From G963422565 sp963422565 (GTDB lineage Bacteria > Pseudomonadota > Alphaproteobacteria > MPNO01), in NCBI GenBank assembly GCA_963422565.1, contig OY730228.1:1-64000 (forward strand): a stretch of 64,000 nucleotides of DNA, read 5' to 3'. A program made the translations under genes and the position numbers. Each line of letters opens with the position of its first letter. Within the stretch, counting starts at the first letter, position 1. Under the pieces are notes generated by a model. The model was not told where the DNA came from and ran no database searches. It was given only the letters and a program-made list of their open reading frames with translations. Positions 1-6,993 of this stretch are shown in pieces.

Positions 1-523
1 CCGATACGCGCAATCGCTCGGCTTCTTCTCCGCCGAGAATGTCCGCGACCCGCTGCGGTCCGCTCTTGACGGTGTAGTCGACATGGGCCCGCCATGCCGG
101 GCCCCGAGCTCCGTCCGGATTCGCCGCCCCGTCCACGCTGTCCGAACGCCGGGTGGCGTCGAAGACGATGACCCTGTCCGCGTCGAAGCGCGCGCCCAGC
201 AGATCCTCGATCTCCGGATAGTAGCGCCGGGCGATGGCGTCGTCGTCATAGAGGTCCGGGACGGCGCTGCGATGGCGCAGGAGTTTGAAGCCTTCGCGAT
301 CGACAGAGAGCGACCCGGCGATCGGCCGCATGTCGGCGATCTCGACGACATGCGTGTCGGTCTCGAAAAAGATCTCGGGGTCGCCGCCGGTCAGCGCCGA
401 GCTGTGGAAGACGGGTTTGTCCGCCTGCGGGCGCAGGAAGTCCATCGTTCCTTCGACGACATCTGCCGCCGCCTGCCGTCGGGGCGCGGGGTCGGTGCGT
501 GGTCCGTGCGAGGGCGTCATCAT
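1..523 (-). CDS. CmcJ/NvfI-family oxygenase-like protein (3' end beyond window)
   Basis: The frame is open from an ATG at 523 to the left edge (about 174 codons), so the C-terminus is missing. The translation resembles the CmcJ/NvfI/AsaB family of iron/2-oxoglutarate-type hydroxylases and desaturases. Typical blocks are an 'ETDTHVVEIAD' stretch near residue 54, a 'GFKLLRH' segment near 79, and an HVD (H147-x-D149) that fits the HxD iron-ligand pair. The second histidine and arginine ligands would lie outside the window. The start ATG overlaps the thiE stop (ATGA), so the two are probably translationally coupled. The substrate is unknown. The family call rests on recalled motifs and is fairly confident at family level only. 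Confidence 0.72.
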   Translation of the reverse strand, partial: MMTPSHGPRTDPAPRRQAAADVVEGTMDFLRPQADKPVFHSSALTGGDPEIFFETDTHVVEIADMRPIAGSLSVDREGFKLLRHRSAVPDLYDDDAIARRYYPEIEDLLGARFDADRVIVFDATRRSDSVDGAANPDGARGPAWRAHVDYTVKSGPQRVADILGGEEAERLRVS

Positions 524-1200
524 CGGTCTCCCGGTTCGAGCCGGACGGCGCCGCCGCCGGCGAGCGCGTCCGCGATCGCGCTTTCGAAACCGCGGACGGC
601 CGCGGCGGGGCCGTCCGCATGGTCCCAGACCGCCGAGGCGACCGCCAGGAAGTCCGCGCCCGCGGCGGCGACAGGGCGGCAATTCTCGACCGTGATGCCG
701 CCGATGGCAACGCAGGGAAGCGTCGCCGCGATCTGCCAGCTCGTAAGCACCTCCAGGCTCGCGGTCGCGGTCGCGGTCTTGGTTCGGCTCGCGAAGAACG
801 CGCCGAACGCGACATAGTCGGCCCCGGCCTCGGCGGCCTCCATCGCCAGATGGTAGGAGCCCTTGCAGGTCACCCCGACCACCGAATCCTGTCCGACCAG
901 GCCGCGCGCGGCGCCGCAGGGCGTATCCTCCTGGCCGACATGCACGCCGTCGCAGCCGGCCGCACGCGCCAGGTCGGGGCGGTCGTTCATGATGAACGCG
1001 GCGTCGTATGACCGCACCAGCGGACCCAGCGTCTCGGCCGCCTCGAGAATCGTCCGGTCGGTCGTCTCCTTGAGCCGAAGCTGGACGCAAGCGACATCGC
1101 CGGCGGTCAGGGCCGCTTCGAGACGCGGCGCGAACGCCGCCGCTCCGCCGGGGCCCAGATCAGGCGGCGTGATCAGATACAGCCTGCAGGTCCGTTGGAT
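520..1200 (-). CDS. thiE: Thiamine-phosphate synthase ThiE
   Basis: Joins HMP-pyrophosphate and thiazole phosphate to make thiamine phosphate. The family landmarks appear in order: 'LYLITPP' at the N-terminus, 'VQLRLKE', 'NDRPDLA', 'GVHVGQED', 'ADYVAFGAFF' and the phosphate-binding 'VAIGGI'. From the conserved start the length is about 220 residues, normal for ThiE. The start is odd: no in-frame ATG, GTG or TTG lies near the conserved N-terminus. The nearest ATG (about 1309) is 46 codons upstream, inside the aldolase gene. An ATC at 1200-1198 follows AGGA by 8 nt and is used here provisionally; a CTG at 1182 is the alternative. The gene overlaps the 3' end of the aldolase gene by about 40 nt. 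Confidence 0.88.
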   Translation of the reverse strand: MQRTCRLYLITPPDLGPGGAAAFAPRLEAALTAGDVACVQLRLKETTDRTILEAAETLGPLVRSYDAAFIMNDRPDLARAAGCDGVHVGQEDTPCGAARGLVGQDSVVGVTCKGSYHLAMEAAEAGADYVAFGAFFASRTKTATATASLEVLTSWQIAATLPCVAIGGITVENCRPVAAAGADFLAVASAVWDHADGPAAAVRGFESAIADALAGGGAVRLEPGDR

Positions 1201-2119
1201 GCGCCTTGTCCTGATATATCTTGACGATGGCGTCGAGCATCGCCAGCGCCTCCGCGCGCGGACGCTGGAAGGTGTTGCGCCCGATGATCGAACCGCTTCC
1301 GCCGCCATCGCGGATCGCGCGGACCTCCCGGTAGATGCCCTCGAGGTCCTTCGCCTCGCCGCCGGAGAACACGACCAGACGCCGCCCGGCGAAGCAGGCC
1401 TGGACGACATGGCGTATCCGCGCCGCGAGGTCGGCGATCGCGATCCGCCGCGTCTCGTAGACCTTTCTCGCCGCATCCAGGAACAGCGCCTCGGTCGGCG
1501 GCTTGACCTTGACGATATGGGCGCCCATCAGACAGGCGAGATGGGCCGCATAGGCGCAGATGTCCACCGCGGTCTCGCCTTCCTTGGTCAACATGCCACC
1601 ACGCGGGTAGGACCAGACGACGACGGTGAGCCCTGCCGACTTGGCCTCCTCCGCGAGTTCGCGGACCTCCTCCATCATCTCGTACTGGTCTTCGGAACCC
1701 GGATAGATCGTGAAGCCGATCGCCGCACAGCCCAACCGCAGCGCATCGTCGACGCTGCCGTGCACGGCCTGGTCCTTGGTTGTCGACAGGCTGTTGGCGC
1801 TGTTGACTTTGAGGATCGTCGGAATCGCTCCGGCGAAGCTGTCGGCGCCGGCCTCGATCATGCCGAGCGGCGCGGCATAGGCGCTCAGCCCGGCATCGAT
1901 CGCGAGCTGGAAGTGATAATGGGGGTCGTAGCCGTCGGGATTGGGCGCGAAGCTGCGCGCCGGCCCGTGCTCGAACCCTTGATCGACGGGCAGGATGACC
2001 AGCTTGCCTGTCCCGCCGAGCCGGCCGTTCATGAGGATCCGAGCGAGATTCGCCTTGGTACCCGGGTTGTCGCTCTCGTAACCGGCGAGAATCGTCCTGA
2101 CCGTCCGCGTTATTCCCAT
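1160..2119 (-). CDS. Class I fructose-bisphosphate aldolase (DhnA/archaeal type)
   Basis: 319 residues of the DhnA-type class I aldolase family, which cleaves fructose 1,6-bisphosphate through a Schiff-base lysine. Visible landmarks are 'PVDQGFEHGP' near residue 45, the strand 'AHIVKVKPP' carrying the expected catalytic lysine, and the phosphate-binding end 'SGSIIGRNTFQRP'. The ATG at 2119 overlaps the end of the upstream gene by 10 nt, and the 3' end overlaps thiE, so all four minus-strand genes here look co-transcribed. Other family members act on related substrates, but this subgroup is normally annotated as FBA in alphaproteobacteria. Confidence 0.9.
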   Translation of the reverse strand: MGITRTVRTILAGYESDNPGTKANLARILMNGRLGGTGKLVILPVDQGFEHGPARSFAPNPDGYDPHYHFQLAIDAGLSAYAAPLGMIEAGADSFAGAIPTILKVNSANSLSTTKDQAVHGSVDDALRLGCAAIGFTIYPGSEDQYEMMEEVRELAEEAKSAGLTVVVWSYPRGGMLTKEGETAVDICAYAAHLACLMGAHIVKVKPPTEALFLDAARKVYETRRIAIADLAARIRHVVQACFAGRRLVVFSGGEAKDLEGIYREVRAIRDGGGSGSIIGRNTFQRPRAEALAMLDAIVKIYQDKAHPTDLQAVSDHAA

Positions 2120-2643
2120 TTCTCGGCATCCCCTGGCTCGGCATCCTGCACCTCGGCCAGATTACGCCGATCTCGTCGACGGGCAAGGGCGCGGTCCGCG
2201 TCGTCGTCGGAGCGCGGCGGCGGATCGGTGCGGCGGCCGGACAGCCAGGCGCCGACGGCCGCCATGGGGTTGTCCTCGCCATCCAGGTCGAGCGCTCGCG
2301 TCGGGCACCATTCCAGCCGGGCGCCGGACGCGTCCGCGATCGCGGCAAGCTTGCGCCGAGCGGCCGCGGGCCCCGTGAAACGCACCGTCTCGATGCCGCG
2401 CCGCAGCCCTGCCAGCACGGCACCGGGCGAATCGCCGCAATCGAGCACCGCCTCGATTTCGGCGTCGGGCTGCGCGCGCCGCGCCGCGGCGACGAGTTCG
2501 GCGAACCAGGCCGGCCCCGCAAAACCGGCTGCGCCCGGCGCGCTCTGGATGCGCATCGGCCGGTTCAGCCCCGCCGCCGCCGCTGCGGCGGCCCGGGCCT
2601 GTTCGAGACCATGGACGATCACCGAACCCCTGCATCTTCGCAT
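2110..2643 (-). CDS. Conserved alphaproteobacterial protein of unknown function
   Basis: 177 residues starting at ATG 2643; coding-like sequence upstream in the same frame runs into the promoter region and is not used. It begins 'VIVHGLEQA' after a short leader and has an Ala-rich helix, then 'SAPGAAGFAGPAWF', 'AVLDCGDSPG' and 'ETVRFTG', followed by a polar tail. The alternation of short hydrophobic strands and helices suggests a compact alpha/beta fold. I know of similar unnamed proteins beside aldolase/thiE genes in related bacteria, but I cannot assign a function. The end overlaps the aldolase start by 10 nt, indicating coupling. It diverges from the zapA operon. Confidence 0.7.
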   Translation of the reverse strand: MRRCRGSVIVHGLEQARAAAAAAAGLNRPMRIQSAPGAAGFAGPAWFAELVAAARRAQPDAEIEAVLDCGDSPGAVLAGLRRGIETVRFTGPAAARRKLAAIADASGARLEWCPTRALDLDGEDNPMAAVGAWLSGRRTDPPPRSDDDADRALARRRDRRNLAEVQDAEPGDAEKWE

Positions 2644-2724
2644 TCTCGTATGGTGAACCCCCTGGTCGGAATCTGCAACGAGAGCCGTATCATAGGCAGT
2701 CGACTTCCCATCCGATGCGAACGG

Positions 2725-2754
2725 TTGACCCGAGGCGAGGCGAATGCATATGGT
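2725..2754 (+). promoter_or_regulatory. Putative sigma70-type promoter of the DUF4164-zapA operon
   Basis: TTGACC at 2725-2730 and TATGGT at 2749-2754 are separated by 18 bp, and the first codon follows 41 bp after the -10 box. It lies in the divergent intergenic region between the unknown minus-strand gene and the plus-strand operon. Predicted by eye. Confidence 0.45.
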
Positions 2755-2795
2755 TCCCGCTCCCGGCGACGGCCCAACGATCCGCAGATTCCCGC

Positions 2796-3020
2796 ATGAG
2801 CCGACTCGACGAGGCAAAGGAACGACTCGACCGGGCCGTGTCGCGGCTCGAGGCCGTTTCCATGAAGAGGTTCGACGCGGCGAGCACCGCGCAGCGGGAG
2901 CTGGCGCAACGGCTCGCCGAGACCAAGAAGCAATGCGTCCAGCTGCAGAACGAAGCGCGCGACGTCGCCAGCCGCCTCGATCAGACGATCGCGCGCGTGC
3001 AGGATCTGCTCTCGAGATAG
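2796..3020 (+). CDS. DUF4164-type coiled-coil protein upstream of zapA
   Basis: 74 residues, almost entirely charged heptad-like helix (SRLDEAKERLDRAVSRLEAV..., ending QTIARVQDLLSR), so a small coiled coil. Short DUF4164 proteins sit directly before zapA in many alphaproteobacteria. Position and composition suggest a division-associated partner, but no activity is established. The ATG at 2796 begins the helix; an earlier in-frame start (2715) would add a non-helical segment and overlap the promoter. zapA follows after 18 bp. Confidence 0.75.
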   Translation: MSRLDEAKERLDRAVSRLEAVSMKRFDAASTAQRELAQRLAETKKQCVQLQNEARDVASRLDQTIARVQDLLSR

Positions 3021-3038
3021 CCGACGGGGACGGGGGCG

Positions 3039-3386
3039 ATGCCGGAAGTGGACGTCACGATCAACCGCCGCGTCTACCGGATCGCGTGCGGCGCCGGCGA
3101 GGAGGACCGTTTGAGGCTGCTCGGGCGGGAAATCGACCAGCGAATCCAGAACCTGGTTTCTGATGTGGGTCAGGTGGGCAATGATCGGCTCCTGGCGATG
3201 GCCAGCATCGTGATCGCCGACGAATTGATGGACGCCGTCGCGACGCTGGCCGAGGCCAATCTCGAGCCGCGCGCCAGCGCGGCGCCTCTCGCCGACCCCG
3301 CGCTGCGCGATGCGGCTACGGCCGCGGAGATCGAGGCGGTCGCCCAGCGCCTTGAGGGGATTGCGGACAGCCTGGAACAGACCTAA
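3039..3386 (+). CDS. zapA: Cell division protein ZapA
   Basis: 115 residues. ZapA binds FtsZ and promotes its bundling at the division ring. The N-terminal beta-rich globular part (VDVTINRRVYRIACG) is followed by 'LGREIDQRI' and the conserved 'RLLAMASIVIADEL' helix, then a C-terminal coiled coil for dimer/tetramer formation. It lies directly downstream of the DUF4164 gene and upstream of 6S RNA and fthC, the usual alphaproteobacterial arrangement. Confidence 0.93.
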   Translation: MPEVDVTINRRVYRIACGAGEEDRLRLLGREIDQRIQNLVSDVGQVGNDRLLAMASIVIADELMDAVATLAEANLEPRASAAPLADPALRDAATAAEIEAVAQRLEGIADSLEQT

Positions 3387-3389
3387 ACA

Positions 3390-3560
3390 GTCTCCGGGGC
3401 CGGGCTGTGGGGTACGCGACGCCGTTTGTTCCTGGGGCCAACAGCAACCTCTCGGGGGCTGTCCCTGTCGAGATCGTGGTCTCGGTACATGGCTCCCACC
3501 TGCCATGGCAGGCCGCAGAGGGCATATACGGCCGGTCGGCCGCCGCGGCTCGGCCCTCGG
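3390..3560 (+). ncRNA. ssrS: 6S RNA
   Basis: Located between zapA and fthC, the classical position of 6S RNA. The 3' half contains the hallmark block around 3478-3503 (GGTCTCGGTACATGGCTCCC, then ACCTG), which pairs with the 5' block around 3425-3455 (TTCCTGGGGCCAACAGCAAC) across the large central bubble. 6S RNA mimics an open promoter and sequesters sigma70 RNA polymerase in stationary phase. The ends are approximate because the closing helix was judged by eye. Confidence 0.85.
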
Positions 3561-3597
3561 TGTCGGCCGGTCGCGCACGACCCGGGGGGAGTCCGTA

Positions 3598-4215
3598 ATC
3601 GGCGATTCGAGCGTCAGATCTGCCAAGAGGAACCTGCGGGCCGAGATGAAGGTCGTCCGATCGGCGCAGAAAAATGCGCGCGCGGGCCTCGCGGTGCGCG
3701 ACAGGGTCCTCGCGCTGCTCGAGACCGATCCGTTCCGTTCGCGCCGTCGAACCGTCTCGGGATACTGGCCGGTCGGCGCCGAGCTGGACTCGCGTCCGCT
3801 ATTGACCGCGCTGGCCGCCCGCGGCTGGCAATGCGCGCTGCCGGTGGTATCCGGCCCCGAGGCCCCTCTCCGATTTCGCTGCTGGCGGCCGGGAGACCGC
3901 CTCGCCATATCGGGTCTTGGGCTGCATGAGCCGCTCGCGGCGGCCCCGGAGATCGTGCCCGCGATCGTGATCGCGCCGATGCTCGCGGTCGACGGGGACG
4001 GTCGCAGGCTGGGTCATGGCGGCGGCTACTACGATCGGACGATCCGGACGTTCCGCGCGAGGGGAGCCGTCACCGCGGTCGCGATCGGCTATGACCGCCA
4101 GATCGTGCCTGCGGTGCCGTCCGTCGGCGACGACGAGCCGGTCGACTGGGTCGTCAGTGAGGCCAGGGTGCTGCGTTGCCCGTCGGAGCGAGGCGGCGGC
4201 CGATGCGCGTCTTGA
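3598..4215 (+). CDS. fthC: 5-formyltetrahydrofolate cyclo-ligase
   Basis: Converts 5-formyl-THF to 5,10-methenyl-THF with ATP. Motifs are the N-terminal 'SAKRNLRAEM' (K..LR), 'VSGYWPVGAELD', 'PVVSG', 'VIAPMLAVDGDGRRLGHGGGYYDR' in two adjacent pieces, and 'AIGYDRQIV'. The first canonical start in frame downstream of 6S RNA is ATG 3646, which would remove the conserved K..LR block; the next upstream ATG (3505) lies inside 6S RNA. ATC 3598 is preceded by GGGGGGAG with a 6-nt gap and is used here provisionally. The 6S RNA-fthC pairing is conserved in bacteria. The end overlaps the ymdB-like gene by 13 nt. Confidence 0.88.
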   Translation: MGDSSVRSAKRNLRAEMKVVRSAQKNARAGLAVRDRVLALLETDPFRSRRRTVSGYWPVGAELDSRPLLTALAARGWQCALPVVSGPEAPLRFRCWRPGDRLAISGLGLHEPLAAAPEIVPAIVIAPMLAVDGDGRRLGHGGGYYDRTIRTFRARGAVTAVAIGYDRQIVPAVPSVGDDEPVDWVVSEARVLRCPSERGGGRCAS

Positions 4216-5027
4216 TTTGCGGCGACGTGGTCGGCCGGTCCGGACGCCGGGTGGTGACCCGGCATCTGCCGGAGCTGCGCGAGCGGTTCGATCTCGATTT
4301 CGTGGTTGTCAACGGCGAGAACGCGGCGGGGGGCTTCGGGATAACCCCGAAAATCTGCGAGGAGATCTTCGCCGCCGGGGCCGATGCGATCACGACCGGC
4401 AACCATGTTTTCGACCGACGCGAGATCATCCCGCATTTCGATCGCGAATCGCGTCTGCTCAGGCCCGCAAACTACCCCCGGCGGGTTCCCGGCAGGGGCA
4501 TCGCGCTGTTCGAGGATCGGCGCGGCAGAAAGCTTCTGGTCGTCCATCTGATGGCCAGACTGTTCATGGATTCGCTGGACGATCCCTTCGCGCTCGTCGA
4601 CCTGGCGCTGGAGCGCGACGCGCTCGGGCGGACCGTCCGGGCGATCCTGGTCGACTTCCACGGAGAAGCGACGAGCGAGAAGATGGCGATGGGCCATTTC
4701 CTCGACGGCAGGGTTTCTCTGGTCGTCGGAACCCACACCCATGTGCCGACCGCGGATGCGCAGATTCTCCCCGGCGGGACAGGCTATCTGAGCGATCTCG
4801 GCATGTGCGGCGACTACGACTCGGTCATCGGCATGAAGAAGGCGCTCTCGGTGGAGCGCTTCGTCCGCAAGATGCCGACGCAGAAGCTGGAAGCGGCCGG
4901 CGGTCCGGCGACGCTTTGCGCGGTCTATGTCGAGATCGACGACGGGACCGGGCTAACCCGCTGCATCGAGCCGGTGCGGATCGGCGGCCGCCTCGCCCAA
5001 TCGATCCCGGTTCCCGAGAGCGTTTGA
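4203..5027 (+). CDS. YmdB-family (TIGR00282) metallophosphoesterase
   Basis: 274 residues of the YmdB-like dimetal phosphoesterase family, whose characterised members hydrolyse 2',3'-cyclic nucleotides such as cAMP. The metal-binding motifs are all present: 'GDVVGRSGRR' at residue 6, 'VVNGENAAGG', 'TTGNHVFD', 'VDFHGEATSEK' and 'GTHTHVPTAD'. ATG 4203 lies within the last codons of fthC, implying coupling. In alphaproteobacteria it commonly sits between fthC and yebC, as here. Confidence 0.88.
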   Translation: MRVLICGDVVGRSGRRVVTRHLPELRERFDLDFVVVNGENAAGGFGITPKICEEIFAAGADAITTGNHVFDRREIIPHFDRESRLLRPANYPRRVPGRGIALFEDRRGRKLLVVHLMARLFMDSLDDPFALVDLALERDALGRTVRAILVDFHGEATSEKMAMGHFLDGRVSLVVGTHTHVPTADAQILPGGTGYLSDLGMCGDYDSVIGMKKALSVERFVRKMPTQKLEAAGGPATLCAVYVEIDDGTGLTRCIEPVRIGGRLAQSIPVPESV

Positions 5028-5098
5028 CGCAAATCGTCCACTTGCGGCAGGACTCGGCGAACGCCTCCCGGACCGGACGATCGGCAGCGTGAGGGCAT

Positions 5099-5848
5099 AT
5101 GGCCGGCCACTCGAAGTTCAAGAACATCATGCACCGCAAGAGCGCGCAGGACGCCAAGCGGTCGAAGCTGTTTACCCGGGTGATCCGGGAGCTGACCGTG
5201 GCGTCGCGGTCCGGCTCGCCCGATCCCGACCAGAACCCGCGTCTGCGCGCGGCCGTCCTGGCGGCCAAGGCCGCCAATATGGGCAACGAGACGATCGCCC
5301 GCGCAATTCGACGCGGCTCGGGCGCGTCCGAAGGCGAAGACTATGAAGAAGTCCGTTACGAGGGCTACGGACCGGGAGGGGTGGCGATCATCGTCGAGGC
5401 GGTCACCGACAACCGCAATCGGACCGCGAGCGACGTGCGGGCGGCGTTCTCCAAGCATGGCGGGGCGCTCGGAGAGACCAACAGCGTGACCTTCTTGTTC
5501 TCCAGGGTCGGGTTGGTGCAGTTCCCGGTCGACCGTGCGTCGGCGGACGACGTGTTCGAAGCGGCACTGGATGCGGGGGCCAGCGAGGTCGAGTCGGGCG
5601 ATGACGGGCATGAGGTCCTGTGCTCGCCCGACGAGCTCAACGATGTTCGCGAAGCGTTGGAATCGCGGTTCGCGGCGGCCGAGACCGCCGAGCTCTCCTG
5701 GCGGCCGTCCAGCACGGTCGATGTCGACGAAGACCGCGCGGAGACGCTCTTCAAGCTTCTCGACGCGCTCGAGGACAACGACGACGTTCAATCGGTCGCG
5801 GCGAATTTCAGCGTTTCCGACGACGTGATGGCGAAACTCACCGCATGA
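5099..5848 (+). CDS. yebC: YebC/PmpR family transcriptional regulator (TACO1-like)
   Basis: 249 residues, full family length. The N-terminus 'MAGHSKFKNIMHRK' is diagnostic, followed by 'AKAANMGNETIARAI', 'YEGYGPGGVAI', 'DNRNRTASDVRAAFSKHGG' and the C-terminal 'LLDALEDNDDVQSVAANF'. YebC proteins are described as DNA-binding regulators and as translation factors that relieve ribosome stalling at polyproline. This genome encodes a very proline-rich TolA nearby, although no specific link can be seen. It sits 39 bp upstream of ruvC, the common arrangement. Confidence 0.95.
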   Translation: MAGHSKFKNIMHRKSAQDAKRSKLFTRVIRELTVASRSGSPDPDQNPRLRAAVLAAKAANMGNETIARAIRRGSGASEGEDYEEVRYEGYGPGGVAIIVEAVTDNRNRTASDVRAAFSKHGGALGETNSVTFLFSRVGLVQFPVDRASADDVFEAALDAGASEVESGDDGHEVLCSPDELNDVREALESRFAAAETAELSWRPSSTVDVDEDRAETLFKLLDALEDNDDVQSVAANFSVSDDVMAKLTA

Positions 5849-5887
5849 CATGCCGACGGCGCGACCCGATCGGGGGACGTTAGCGCC

Positions 5888-6397
5888 ATGCGCCTGCTCG
5901 GCCTCGACCCCGGGTTGCGCGTCACCGGCTGGGGGGCGATCGAGGTGGAGGGAAACCGCCTGGTCCATATCGGACACGGAACCGTCCGGCCACCGACGGA
6001 GGGGATGCTTGCGGAGCGGCTGGCCGCGCTCTACCGGGGGCTCGCCCGCGTCGTTGCCAGCCAGGAGCCTGACGAGGCCGCGGTCGAGGAGACATTCGTA
6101 AACCGGAACCCGGCATCGGCATTGCGGCTCGGCCATGCGCGGGGGGTTGTGCTCCTCGCGCCCGCGGAGGTCGGCGTGCCGGTATGCGAATACCCGGCCA
6201 ATCTGGTCAAAAAGGCGCTGGTCGGCGCCGGTCATGCCGACAAGGTTCAGGTCGCGGCGATGGTCGCGGCCCTGCTGCCGGGTTCGGGAGCAATGACCCC
6301 GGATGCGGCGGACGCGCTCGCGGTGGCGATCTGCCACGCGCATCACCGGCGCAGCCAGCGGCGTTGGCGCGCGGCCGGCGCGGAGTCGGGTCGGTGA
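5888..6397 (+). CDS. ruvC: Holliday junction endonuclease RuvC
   Basis: 169 residues. RuvC cuts Holliday junctions symmetrically. The acidic catalytic residues fall in the expected places: D7 in 'LGLDPGLRVTGWG', the 'VEETF' glutamate, and the C-terminal 'PDAADALAVAICH' aspartates. The stop overlaps the ruvA GTG (GTGA), so ruvC, ruvA and ruvB form a translationally coupled operon. Confidence 0.95.
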   Translation: MRLLGLDPGLRVTGWGAIEVEGNRLVHIGHGTVRPPTEGMLAERLAALYRGLARVVASQEPDEAAVEETFVNRNPASALRLGHARGVVLLAPAEVGVPVCEYPANLVKKALVGAGHADKVQVAAMVAALLPGSGAMTPDAADALAVAICHAHHRRSQRRWRAAGAESGR

Positions 6398-6993
6398 TCG
6401 GCAAGCTCACCGGGCGGCTCGATACGATCGCGGAGGACTCGCTGATCGTCGATGTCGGCGGCGTCGGCTATCTGGTGTTCTGCTCGATGCGCACGCGCGA
6501 CGCGCTGCCGGCGCCGGGCGAGCCGTTGAGCCTCCATATCGAGACCCGTGTGCGCGAGGATCGGATCAGCCTCTACGGATTTCACACGCTGGCGGATCGC
6601 GACTGGTTTCGGGCTCTGACGACCGTTCAAGGCGTCGGCACGCGCTTGGCGCTGGCGATTCTGTCGGCCCTCGGCCCGGAGCGCCTGGCGGATGCGCTGC
6701 TTGCCGAGGACAAGCGGATGCTCACCCAGGCGCCGGGGGTCGGCGCCAAGCTCGCGGGTCGGATCCTTTCCGAGCTCAACGACCGGGCGGCCACGCTCGC
6801 CGGTCCGATGAGCACGTGTCCCGCCGTTTCCTCGGACGGCGTGCCGGTGGAGAGCGCCGTCTCGGCGCTGGTCAATCTCGGCTATCGCCGCGGCGAGGCG
6901 CTGGGCGCGGTTTCCTCCGCGGCGCGCGATCTCGGGTCCGAGGCGAGTGTCGAGGCGCTGATCCAGGCCGGGTTGAAGGGGCTCGCCCGGTGA
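6394..6993 (+). CDS. ruvA: Holliday junction branch migration protein RuvA
   Basis: 199 residues from GTG 6394. The N-terminal OB fold begins 'VIGKLTGRL', then 'GVGYLVFCS' and 'REDRISLYGF'. Two helix-hairpin-helix motifs follow ('VQGVGTRLALAIL', 'APGVGAKLAGRIL') and bind the four-way junction. The C-terminal domain III 'AVSALVNLGYRRGEA' contacts RuvB. Overlaps ruvC and ruvB by GTGA on each side. Confidence 0.95.
   Translation: MIGKLTGRLDTIAEDSLIVDVGGVGYLVFCSMRTRDALPAPGEPLSLHIETRVREDRISLYGFHTLADRDWFRALTTVQGVGTRLALAILSALGPERLADALLAEDKRMLTQAPGVGAKLAGRILSELNDRAATLAGPMSTCPAVSSDGVPVESAVSALVNLGYRRGEALGAVSSAARDLGSEASVEALIQAGLKGLAR

Noticed and set aside
863..2656. 597-residue plus-strand open frame
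   Set aside because: Antisense to thiE, the aldolase and the unknown gene, all of which are better supported.
3505..3600. Upstream ATG 3505 as start of fthC
   Set aside because: It lies inside the 6S RNA sequence and the added residues do not match the family.
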